Shown here in pieces: positions 50,100 through 56,736 of a DNA stretch of 56,736 nt. The stretch is from Arthrobacter sp. S39 (GTDB lineage Bacteria; Actinomycetota; Actinomycetes; Actinomycetales; Micrococcaceae): positions 1 through 56,736 of the forward strand of contig NZ_SIHX01000018.1 of the NCBI RefSeq assembly GCF_004320525.1, written 5' to 3'. How positions within the stretch are numbered: the first letter of the stretch is position 1; the number at the start of each line of letters is the position of its first letter. The notes beneath the pieces were generated by a model that saw only the letters and a list, made by a program, of their open reading frames with translations, was not told the origin of the DNA and searched no databases. The translations under genes were made by a program, and so were the position numbers.

Positions 50100-51213
50100 G
50101 TTGCACGAAGGTTGCTACGGTCGTCGCTTCGGCAGGTAGCCTCTTGCAAAGGAAATTGCCTCCGGCGCCGGGGATGATGACTTCGTCACCAGGTAAGTCC
50201 TCGTACATCATGGAGATGCCGTCTGCTGGTCCGGCTGCCTTGCAGTGGGTACCGTCGGGTTCTGTTTGGAGCAGGTATGCATTGGGGCACTCACAGGCTG
50301 TCGTGAATGCGTAAAATCTTCCTCGCAAAACTTCCCTAAGCAGAGCAATTGGGTAGTAGAGGACGTGTTTTCTACATAGAGCTGGGACTTCGACCTTGTC
50401 CCCCACGACGGAGCTCTGCGGCAGCTCAGCTGCGTGCGTCCAAGGCTTCAGCTCGATATGTTCAATTGCGGACCGCAACATCTTTCCAGCGGAGAACCGG
50501 AGGAACTCGTCTTCAGTACAGGGCCTCCCTGCTGGCCACTGCACGGGCATCAGAGGCGGCCATAGTTGGGGCATCCCCAGATCCATCGTCACGTCGATCT
50601 CCGAGGCCGGAGAGACGAACCGCATCCCGTGCACGACGAGCTCACCGAGCACAATCGTTAGCGTGTAACCCGCGGGCAAATCAGGTTCCGGTATACCCGC
50701 CACACGTACAGTGAAGGGCATCACGCGAACGGCCGACCCTGCATCCCCCTGGTACCGGCCCACCCAGAAGCGGCTTCTTTCGAGGGGTTGCTTCCTCTTT
50801 CGAGTTTCGTACAGCGCCCTGTACTCGGCCTTCGAGAGGCCATAACCTCCTTCTCGTTGCTCCTCGCTAGAGAGAAGCATCGCGGTGAGAGCGGTTTTTT
50901 GAGCCCACATCGCGACAAGGGGCTGATCTTCCAGCGCAATCGTTCCCGACTCCCCGAGGATCAGCGGAGTAAGAACGCGCTGAGCGGCATCTTCCAGCTT
51001 GCTCATCCAGCCGTTGTTGCAGGTGGCACAAACGTTCTTCACCTGCAGCCGATAGGGAGGCTGTTTCCCCATATCGCGAGGTAGACCATTGTTTGGGCCG
51101 GCTCGGTGCTGGACGGGTCTGAGGTCCAGGCCGATCTTGCTGACCCACTTACCGAATACATGTTCGCGAGTCAGCGGCCCCGACGTACCGCAGAAGGCAC
51201 AAGAAATTGGCAT
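50092..51213 (-). CDS. HNH-like zinc-binding protein, candidate endonuclease
   Basis: A 373-residue protein. The N-terminus is a degenerate HNH/treble-clef domain: C5-x2-C8 in ISCAFCGTSG, histidine H18 in LTREHVFGKW, and C62-x2-C65-N-N in VCATCNNGWM. About 300 further residues have no recognised fold. Such proteins (E-H-V-x-P-x-W then C-x2-C-N-N-G-W) are scattered among accessory islands and often sit with defence genes. It precedes and overlaps the nuclease-like gene and is divergent from the DUF4238 gene, whose start lies 110 bases away. Confidence 0.6.
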   Translation of the reverse strand: MPISCAFCGTSGPLTREHVFGKWVSKIGLDLRPVQHRAGPNNGLPRDMGKQPPYRLQVKNVCATCNNGWMSKLEDAAQRVLTPLILGESGTIALEDQPLVAMWAQKTALTAMLLSSEEQREGGYGLSKAEYRALYETRKRKQPLERSRFWVGRYQGDAGSAVRVMPFTVRVAGIPEPDLPAGYTLTIVLGELVVHGMRFVSPASEIDVTMDLGMPQLWPPLMPVQWPAGRPCTEDEFLRFSAGKMLRSAIEHIELKPWTHAAELPQSSVVGDKVEVPALCRKHVLYYPIALLREVLRGRFYAFTTACECPNAYLLQTEPDGTHCKAAGPADGISMMYEDLPGDEVIIPGAGGNFLCKRLPAEATTVATFVQHA

Positions 51214-51322
51214 GAGTCTGATTATTCACTTGCTGCCGCTGAAGAACACACTCCATCGTCCAGTTGTCCCCTGCCCGTCTTGGCGTGGCCGCTCGGATGG
51301 GGACTTTGTGACAATCAGAAGC

Positions 51323-52240
51323 ATGAAGAGCAAACCCGCTAGGCCCGCGCCCAAGAGACACCACTATGTCTCGCAGGTTCTCCTGAAACAGTTTTGCGCG
51401 ATGGCAGACGGGAAAGAAGGGATCTGCCAGATAGAGGTGATCGACGGACGGACAATTGACCCAAAGCCGTCGAAATCCATGGGATTCGAGTGGCACATGT
51501 TCAAGCACAAGGGCGAGTGGATGGAGAAGCTCTGGCAAGAGGTTGAGGGGCCCATGGGCGATGTCTGCAAGACCCTGGCCGAAGGGAGGCCGGAAGACGT
51601 CGAGCCACGGAAGGTTGCTGTCTCGGACTTTATCGCCCTGCATTTCGCCCGAAGCCTGGAAACGAAACGAATCCATCGCGACTCGTACGTGAAAATGGAA
51701 CGTCAAACCAGAGCAAACCGTGAGATGCAGCTCAAGCTGGCCACTCTCCGATACCCAATGCTCAATCTCGAATTAGCTACTTCGGTGCTCGAAAGCATGT
51801 CGGAATCCGTTCTGGAGCCGATTCAAAACCAGGAAGCCATGGGCTCACCCTTCCAAGAGTTCGTTGAGTCTGCCTTCGCCTGTACCCGGCAACAACTCTC
51901 CAATTACAGCTTGTCCATCAGGTCGGCATTATCAGGAACCGAGTACCTCTTGGGGGACTGCCCAGCTGTAGGCATAGACCGCGGGATGAACCCGAGGCGC
52001 CGCCCACCCCTGTTTGAGGCAAAAGCTCTCATCATGCCCCTTAGCACGCAATATGCAGCCATTGTCTATCCGAGAAGCTCGGAAGATCCCGTCTTCTCGG
52101 TTGACCCTACGGGTGACGAAGAAGTTTTGGCGATAAACCATGGGCAGATAGCGCAGTCGCAGAAAAGAGTGTTTTACCGTCCTGGCAGCGGGCACGAAAC
52201 GACCGTGCGCACGTACCTTGGCCTGAGCAAGTTTGAGTAG
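51323..52240 (+). CDS. DUF4238-family protein
   Basis: A 305-residue protein with the DUF4238 opening KRHHYVSQVLLKQFCA near 10-25 and the C-terminal MPLSTQYAAIVYPRSSED pattern. The family is widespread, often in accessory regions beside defence genes, with no established activity. The ATG at 51323 is used; a GTG at 51308 behind GGGGA is an alternative adding five residues. It is divergent from the HNH-like gene, sharing a short promoter region. Confidence 0.8.
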   Translation: MKSKPARPAPKRHHYVSQVLLKQFCAMADGKEGICQIEVIDGRTIDPKPSKSMGFEWHMFKHKGEWMEKLWQEVEGPMGDVCKTLAEGRPEDVEPRKVAVSDFIALHFARSLETKRIHRDSYVKMERQTRANREMQLKLATLRYPMLNLELATSVLESMSESVLEPIQNQEAMGSPFQEFVESAFACTRQQLSNYSLSIRSALSGTEYLLGDCPAVGIDRGMNPRRRPPLFEAKALIMPLSTQYAAIVYPRSSEDPVFSVDPTGDEEVLAINHGQIAQSQKRVFYRPGSGHETTVRTYLGLSKFE

Positions 52241-52455
52241 GTCGAACGGGCAGGATTGATTGTCGTGGGTCCACATGCAGAGGTTTCGTGCAGCACCGTC
52301 CCCGGCAAAGCCGGCCGTCTCAGGCTTACTGCGGCACGTTGAGTTGGAACTTCGCGTCGTGGGCGGCAGGTAGCCTGAGAAAGATGGTTGTCCGGAGGTG
52401 GAGGCCAGTCACCGCGCAGGAGATCATCCAGCGTTGAATGCTGGAGGTAGGTCAA

Positions 52456-53442
52456 ATGGGTGCGCCGTACGTGTCGATGAGGCGATTAGTAGATAACTCC
52501 CTGTCCGCCATTTTGGGCGCAGTCGAGGTCTACAACAAGCCGCGCATGACCTACAGGGACGAGGTCACCGTGATGCTTGTGGTCAATGCCTGGGAGCTTG
52601 CGCTGAAGGCAACCTTGCGGAAGAACAACAAATCGATCTTCTATCCGAAGAAACGGGGCGAGCAATACAGATCCCTAACCCTCGACGATTGCTTGGGACG
52701 AGTATCCGCGCAAAACCTGTGGCCTTCGAAGATCGACGGACCGGCCATAGTGGCAAACGTGAAGGCCCTCTCCGAGTACCGGGACCGCGCCATTCATTTG
52801 TACAACGCCCAGGGGCTTGGCGCGATTATCTACCCATTTCTGCAACAAAACGTCCTTAATTACCGTGACTTCATGCTAGCCAAATTTAACAAGGATCTTG
52901 CTGATTCCATGACATGGCAGCTCCTGCCGCTCGGGGCGACAGCGCCGGCAGATGCGGTGAGATTCATGCGCACGGACAGCAACGCAACGATGGTTACAGA
53001 AGTGCAGCAATTCATAGACGCGCTCCGAGGCTACATGGACGAGGCAGAAGCGGCTGGCAGTGACGTGGCACGCGTAGCCACGATCTATGACATCAACATG
53101 CAGTCAGTGAAGAAACTGACGAGTGCGGACCTAGTTGTAGCAATCTCTCCGACGGGAGATGGCCAAGTCGTGGTCCGAAAAACCGACCCCAACAAGACTC
53201 ATCCGTACAGCATGAAAGAGCTGCTTAAAAGAGTCAAAGCGCGACGACCAGGCCGTGAATTGAACACCTATGACTATCAAGTTGTCTGCTGGAAAGAAGA
53301 CTTGAAAAACGAATCGAAGTACGCGTGGAAGCACAGCAACGCAGCAAGCTATGTATGGTCGGGTGATGCCGTCAGTTTCCTTGCCTCGCTGGATGATGAC
53401 TATTTCGACAAGTCTCGGGAAGAGTATCGCGAGAGAGCTTGA
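52456..53442 (+). CDS. DUF3644-family protein with HEPN-type motif
   Basis: A 328-residue protein. The N-terminal helical domain (DNSLSAILGAVEVYNK; VMLVVNAWELALKATLRKNN; LTLDDCLGRV) matches DUF3644. YRDRAIHLYN at about 108-117 contains R-x4-H (R109, H114), the pattern of HEPN ribonucleases. DUF3644 proteins are frequent in defence islands. The ATG at 52456 is preferred because GGAGGTAGGTCAA precedes it; an in-frame ATG lies at 52438. It overlaps the tail of the convergent membrane-protein gene. Confidence 0.75.
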   Translation: MGAPYVSMRRLVDNSLSAILGAVEVYNKPRMTYRDEVTVMLVVNAWELALKATLRKNNKSIFYPKKRGEQYRSLTLDDCLGRVSAQNLWPSKIDGPAIVANVKALSEYRDRAIHLYNAQGLGAIIYPFLQQNVLNYRDFMLAKFNKDLADSMTWQLLPLGATAPADAVRFMRTDSNATMVTEVQQFIDALRGYMDEAEAAGSDVARVATIYDINMQSVKKLTSADLVVAISPTGDGQVVVRKTDPNKTHPYSMKELLKRVKARRPGRELNTYDYQVVCWKEDLKNESKYAWKHSNAASYVWSGDAVSFLASLDDDYFDKSREEYRERA

Positions 53443-53711
53443 ATACCCTGATCACGATCAGGTACGGGAGGCCCGCACGAGCAGAAGCACGGAGACCGGG
53501 TGATTACCGCGACGGCCATACTCAGGGCTGACCAGATCTGCCGAATGACCGCGAGATGGCCCGGATGGGGTAAAGCCGTCAGCCGGATAATCCCGGCAAC
53601 AACTAAAAGAATCCCCACCGTGGTCAGCTGCCCTATGAACATCAGCAGCGCCACGACCAACGTTCCGCCGTAGGTCAAGGAAAAACTCAAGGTGTCCGCA
53701 TCAAGGGGCAT
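53400..53711 (-). CDS. Small membrane protein
   Basis: A 103-residue protein with two or three hydrophobic segments (YGGTLVVALLMFIGQLTTVG; ILLVVAGIIRLTAL; IWSALSMAVAVIT). The C-terminal part (RSPCFCSCGPPVPDRDQG) is unlike a membrane protein and overlaps the DUF3644 gene. A one-base shift after MAVA would give NHPVSVLLLVRASRT and stop at 53458, avoiding the overlap, so a frameshift here is possible. It follows the gene at 53726 by 14 bases. Confidence 0.5.
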   Translation of the reverse strand: MPLDADTLSFSLTYGGTLVVALLMFIGQLTTVGILLVVAGIIRLTALPHPGHLAVIRQIWSALSMAVAVITRSPCFCSCGPPVPDRDQGIQALSRYSSRDLSK

Positions 53712-53725
53712 CGCTGGGGGCAGTG

Positions 53726-54253
53726 TCACTGCTTTTCTGCCCAACGTTCGTGGGCGGACTGGCGGCTGATGCCGACGGCGCGGCCGATGTCGGCCCAGGA
53801 CGCTCCGGCCGCCTTGGCCGCTGCGACGGTCTTGTCCAGCCGGTGGCCGGCCTGGCTGTATTCACGCGCTGCCGCTTCCACACCGAGGATGGCTTCCGAG
53901 GGAGCGATATGGGCATTCCACTCGTCCTGGATGGCGTCTTCGACTTCGCTTGAAGCATTGGCGAATTCGTCCGGGGCAACGTAGTCCCTGCGGCGGCTGA
54001 AGTCGGCGGCCGCCGGGGTCGTGACCCGTTCCCACATTTCTCCTTGCCAGCCGCATACACAGGCTCCCCGCCAGCCGATGATCTCCTTGTCCGGGATTAG
54101 CTCGTAATCGGGCATCGTGACATCCGGGACGTAGCGCCCCGTGACACCTTTGACGAGCATTCCTTCGGCTGTCGAAGATGCGGACAAGCGCCCGTCGGGC
54201 GCCACGGGCGCCGCCCAGCCCTCGTGCTCGTTGTCGTTTGATACCCAGCCCAT
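53726..54253 (-). CDS. Hypothetical protein with C-terminal helix-turn-helix
   Basis: A 175-residue protein. The C-terminus (AAAKAAGASWADIGRAVGIS then RQSAHERW) is a sigma/Hin-type helix-turn-helix. The central part has IIGWRGACVCGWQGEMWERV with a C-x-C pair and an acidic DEFANASSEVEDAIQDEW helix. It may be a plasmid-encoded regulator. The ATG at 54253 follows GAAAGGTGTGGTT. Similar proteins are common on Micrococcaceae plasmids as far as I recall; no role is known. Confidence 0.7.
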   Translation of the reverse strand: MGWVSNDNEHEGWAAPVAPDGRLSASSTAEGMLVKGVTGRYVPDVTMPDYELIPDKEIIGWRGACVCGWQGEMWERVTTPAAADFSRRRDYVAPDEFANASSEVEDAIQDEWNAHIAPSEAILGVEAAAREYSQAGHRLDKTVAAAKAAGASWADIGRAVGISRQSAHERWAEKQ

Positions 54254-54412
54254 AACCACACCTTTCGTCAGGAAACCCTGACGGTAAGTGTTTCAGTGAC
54301 CTCTGACAAAAGCCAGAGCCTTCAGGCTTGGCTGCCAGATCAGTGGGACCTCTCGTATCCCAAGGGTTACGAGACAACCGCCGTGGCGAGGTCGGCTGCA
54401 TAGAGAGATGAT

Positions 54413-54431
54413 GCGGCCCTTTAAGGGCCGC
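54413..54431. promoter_or_regulatory. Perfect GC-rich palindrome
   Basis: GCGGCCCTTTAAGGGCCGC has 9-bp arms around one base. It is 160 bp before the helix-turn-helix gene (minus) and about 320 bp before the pRiA4b-like gene (plus). It could be an operator or a terminator stem. Confidence 0.45.
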
Positions 54432-54462
54432 GTCCCACCTCCTAAGCGAAAGCGCGCCTGAT

Positions 54463-54669
54463 ATGAGCATGAGTAAAGACCTCGCCGAAACGCTGACCGC
54501 CCTTGCAACCCTCGTAACCCTTCCTGAACTGACCACCTCACAGCTTGGCTGGCTCGTGGTGCTGTTCGTGCTTTTCGATAGGCGGGACCGACGCAACGGT
54601 ATGGACGAGCGAAGCCAATTTGAGGCCCTCAGGCCGCAGCCTGGGGGACCGCACTGGAAGTGGGCTTAG
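54463..54669 (+). CDS. Possible small membrane protein
   Basis: A 68-codon ORF: SKDLAETLTALATLVTLPEL, then a hydrophobic stretch LGWLVVLFVLF followed by a basic cluster DRRDRRNG. Codon use is fairly GC3-rich, but no ribosome binding site precedes either ATG (54463 or 54469). The rest of 54254-54749 holds only the palindrome at 54413. Confidence 0.3.
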   Translation: MSMSKDLAETLTALATLVTLPELTTSQLGWLVVLFVLFDRRDRRNGMDERSQFEALRPQPGGPHWKWA

Positions 54670-54749
54670 CGCTTGGTGGCGCGAACTCTGGGCGGACCAC
54701 GGCAGTAACGCTGCTACGGCACCGCCGCGGCGCCTGCCATCCTTGGGAT

Positions 54750-55994
54750 ATGACACGAACCTGGTTATCGGTGACGGTGGAATTGCTCGGCGGTCGTGGT
54801 GAAGAGCTGTGGCCCTGGTCTGGGCGTATCTTCGCGGTCGGACCGTCGCACACCTTCATGGATCTCGCCAATGCCATCAACGATGCCTTCGCCCGGTGGG
54901 ACCGCTCGCACTTGTCAATGTTTACCTTGGCTGACGGCCGGGTCATCACTGACGAAGAGACGGGAGCCGAGATGGCCGGATCGATTCGCGGGCCGGTCAT
55001 CGCACCGATCGACATCGCTATTGCCAAGGTCACCCGGACGCTGGAAGCGGGGGCTGAGTTTCAGTTCACGTACGACCTCGGTGATTCCTGGATGCACCGA
55101 TGCGTGGTCGGGGAAGTGAAGGTAGACCCGCTGGAGGTACTGGGTGTCCGCCCTGATGTCCCACTGCCTTACTGGGGATGGGGCAGCATCCCGGACCAGT
55201 ACGGGCGCCGATGGGCTACCGACGACGGGGAGAGCCCGACGCCGGGGAAACCGGGCACGCCGCACCCGATGCTCCTGCACGCCTGGCCGGCGCAGGTGCA
55301 GGTACCGGGGCTGGACCTGTCCGAGCTGCGTGGAGCCATTGTCTCGGCAGATGCGGGCCGCTTCATCGCAGCGGTGACGGGACGGGACATCGATGACGCT
55401 CTGCAGCAGGTGGGGGCCGGCATACCAATGGCGCTGGAACAGAGACGCCAGGAGACCGAGCCGGTGGCACTGTCAGTCATTAACCGGCTGACGTGGCGCG
55501 GCATCGCTGGTGACCGGGTGCTGGCCGCGGACCTGCTGGCCGGTCTGCGCCACGAGCCGCTAGCAGGCCGAGTGGTGCCGGTAGACCTCGACATGCTCAG
55601 CATCGTGCTGGAAGGGGATCCCGACCTGTCGACCGGCGGCTATCTCGACCTGCACGCCGGGCACGTGTACGACGAGACCGCCACTGACCCGATGTTGATG
55701 GTCGGGGAGGACGCCGCCATCGAAGTGGAGGAGGAACCGGACCGCTGGCTTCGACTCAACCGCACCGGTTCACGGAACGGCTGGCACGACATGGCGGCCT
55801 TCGCCGAGCGGCAGCACGATGAGGCCCTCCGAGAACGGCTGGAACGGGCGATCGAGGGCAAAGGCGCCTTCTACCGGTTCCGAGACCTCCTCCACGGAGA
55901 GAACCTCAGCGAACAGTGGCACGCCTTCTCCACCGACCGCCAGATGGGCCGTGCCCGCGAGTTCCTCGCTGACAATGGCGTCCGCGTGGGCTAG
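54750..55994 (+). CDS. Plasmid pRiA4b ORF-3-like protein
   Basis: A 414-residue protein. The N-terminal ~150 residues are the pRiA4b ORF-3 domain: LSVTVELLGGRGEELWPWSG, FMDLANAINDAFARWDRSHL and the hallmark FQFTYDLGDSWMHRCVVGEV. The remainder (about 150-414) has no recognised domain and includes a helical region rich in acidic residues. The ATG at 54750 starts the recognisable protein, though the frame is open to 54660 and no strong ribosome site is visible. The family is frequent on plasmids; activity is unknown. Confidence 0.85.
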   Translation: MTRTWLSVTVELLGGRGEELWPWSGRIFAVGPSHTFMDLANAINDAFARWDRSHLSMFTLADGRVITDEETGAEMAGSIRGPVIAPIDIAIAKVTRTLEAGAEFQFTYDLGDSWMHRCVVGEVKVDPLEVLGVRPDVPLPYWGWGSIPDQYGRRWATDDGESPTPGKPGTPHPMLLHAWPAQVQVPGLDLSELRGAIVSADAGRFIAAVTGRDIDDALQQVGAGIPMALEQRRQETEPVALSVINRLTWRGIAGDRVLAADLLAGLRHEPLAGRVVPVDLDMLSIVLEGDPDLSTGGYLDLHAGHVYDETATDPMLMVGEDAAIEVEEEPDRWLRLNRTGSRNGWHDMAAFAERQHDEALRERLERAIEGKGAFYRFRDLLHGENLSEQWHAFSTDRQMGRAREFLADNGVRVG

Positions 55995-56129
55995 CGAGCC
56001 CGGCCCAGTCAGCGCGGGCACAAGACCGTACCGCCCGTCTCATACCCTCAACCGTGGAGCAGCTTAGTAACCGATCGTGAGGTCGAACTGCGGTCGTCAA
56101 GTTCTTGAGACAGTTCGTCGTTTGTTTGG

Positions 56130-56736
56130 TTAGGCGGCCAGTGGTTCCTGTGCGGTGGTGTTGTGGTTTGTGTGGGCGGTGGCTGGTGGGATGCCGCCGG
56201 CCCTGCGGTTGGGTCGGCGGCGGTTGTACCAGCCTTCGATGTAGTTCATCACGGCGGTCCGGGCAGCGAGCCTGGAACCGAAGCGTTCGTGGTGGTAGAA
56301 CTCGGTTTTGAGGTGGGAGAAGAAATTCTCGGCGACCGCGTTGTCCCAGCAGACCCCGACCTTGCCCATGGACTGGGTCACCTTGTTGGTGCCGCACCAT
56401 TTCTGGAATTCCTCCGAGGTGTATTGGGTGCCCCGGTCCGAGTGAAAGATGACGGAGTGCTCGTCGAAGTGGCCATGGTTCCGGGCCATCCGCAGGGCCG
56501 CGGTGCAGAGGCTTGCCCGCATGGGTTCGGCCATGGCCCAGCCGATAACCATGCCGGAGAACAGGTCGATGACGGTGGCCAGGTAGAGCCAGCCCTCGCC
56601 GGTGCGCAGGTAGGTGATGTCGCCGACCAGCCGGGTCCCGGGCGTAGTTGAGGTGAAGTCGCGTTTGCCCTGGTCATCGAGCAGGTGGTTCTCGATGTGT
56701 GCTGTTTTGGCCTGCGGGTCCTGGAGTGTGGTCCGT
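56130..56736 (-). CDS. IS3-family transposase OrfB (integrase catalytic domain), partial
   Basis: About 202 codons of a DDE transposase run off the right edge. The first aspartate lies in TRLVGDITYLRTGEGWLYLA, the second in VIFHSDRGTQYTSEEFQ, and the glutamate in DNAVAENFFSHLKTE, so the catalytic triad is intact. It ends NYIEGWYNRRRPNRRAGG and then PPATAHTNHNTT with stop at 56130. Just beyond, TGTCTCAAGAACTTGACGAC (minus strand, near 56113-56094) may be the element's 3' terminal region. OrfA lies outside the window. Confidence 0.92.
   Translation of the reverse strand, partial: RTTLQDPQAKTAHIENHLLDDQGKRDFTSTTPGTRLVGDITYLRTGEGWLYLATVIDLFSGMVIGWAMAEPMRASLCTAALRMARNHGHFDEHSVIFHSDRGTQYTSEEFQKWCGTNKVTQSMGKVGVCWDNAVAENFFSHLKTEFYHHERFGSRLAARTAVMNYIEGWYNRRRPNRRAGGIPPATAHTNHNTTAQEPLAA

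Noticed and set aside
1..56736. tRNA or rRNA genes
   Set aside because: No cloverleaf-like or rRNA-like sequence was noticed on either strand by eye; a covariance search would be needed to exclude them.

Overview
The window is high-GC actinobacterial DNA, most likely a conjugative plasmid (or plasmid-derived region) of a Micrococcaceae member such as Arthrobacter, Paenarthrobacter or Pseudarthrobacter. This rests on high GC, GTG/TTG starts behind purine-rich ribosome binding sites, an actinobacterial-type conjugation operon (SCO6880-, VirB4- and VirD4-like proteins, DUF4913), a ParA plus ribbon-helix-helix partition pair, and a primase-type replication protein. The genus is inferred from family resemblance, not from a search.

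Layout. 1-5.2 kb: accessory DNA with ISL3-type insertion sequence remnants, a CGNR zinc-finger regulator, a divergent Lrp-type regulator/alanine dehydrogenase pair and small hypothetical genes. 5.2-10.5 kb: a seven-gene minus-strand catabolic operon (two cupins, KstD-like FAD oxidoreductase, FAH-family hydrolase, NIPSNAP, NTF2-like protein, and an unrecognised protein with an internal duplication). 10.8-24.9 kb: FCD-type GntR regulator, ribose-type ABC importer, HyuA/HyuB ATP-dependent hydantoinase/oxoprolinase pair, aldo/keto reductase, SDR, class III aminotransferase and a second copy of the duplicated-domain protein. TNGTnnnACNA-type sites at three divergent promoters suggest that one GntR regulon covers both blocks, consistent with uptake and breakdown of a cyclic amide, imide or lactam. 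25.6-28.4 kb: a cassette with APS kinase (CysC), a CofE-like protein, a membrane-anchored protein and an alkaline-phosphatase-superfamily hydrolase.

28.7-40.4 kb: conjugation operon on the minus strand, running from a lysozyme-like/M23 peptidase through a MinD-like ATPase, a TrbL-like channel protein, SCO6880, VirB4 and VirD4 to a DUF4913 gene broken by an in-frame stop. No relaxase is visible. 40.6-43.9 kb: promoter with direct repeats, an alpha/beta hydrolase, and an XRE regulator / ImmA-type protease / seven-helix membrane protein module whose last gene carries a one-base frameshift. A CCTGTAG word is shared between this module's upstream region and the conjugation promoter, resembling ImmR/ImmA control of ICE transfer. 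44.2-48.6 kb: plasmid core (small DNA-binding protein, primase-type Rep, partition genes, and a ~250-bp imperfect tandem repeat that may be the centromere).

48.9-53.4 kb: an accessory island with a frameshifted serine resolvase, a nuclease-like gene pair (PD-(D/E)XK-like and HNH-like), a DUF4238 protein and a DUF3644 protein with a HEPN-type R-x4-H motif; these are candidate defence genes. 53.4-56.7 kb: small regulatory and membrane genes, a pRiA4b ORF-3-like protein, and an IS3-family transposase running off the right edge.
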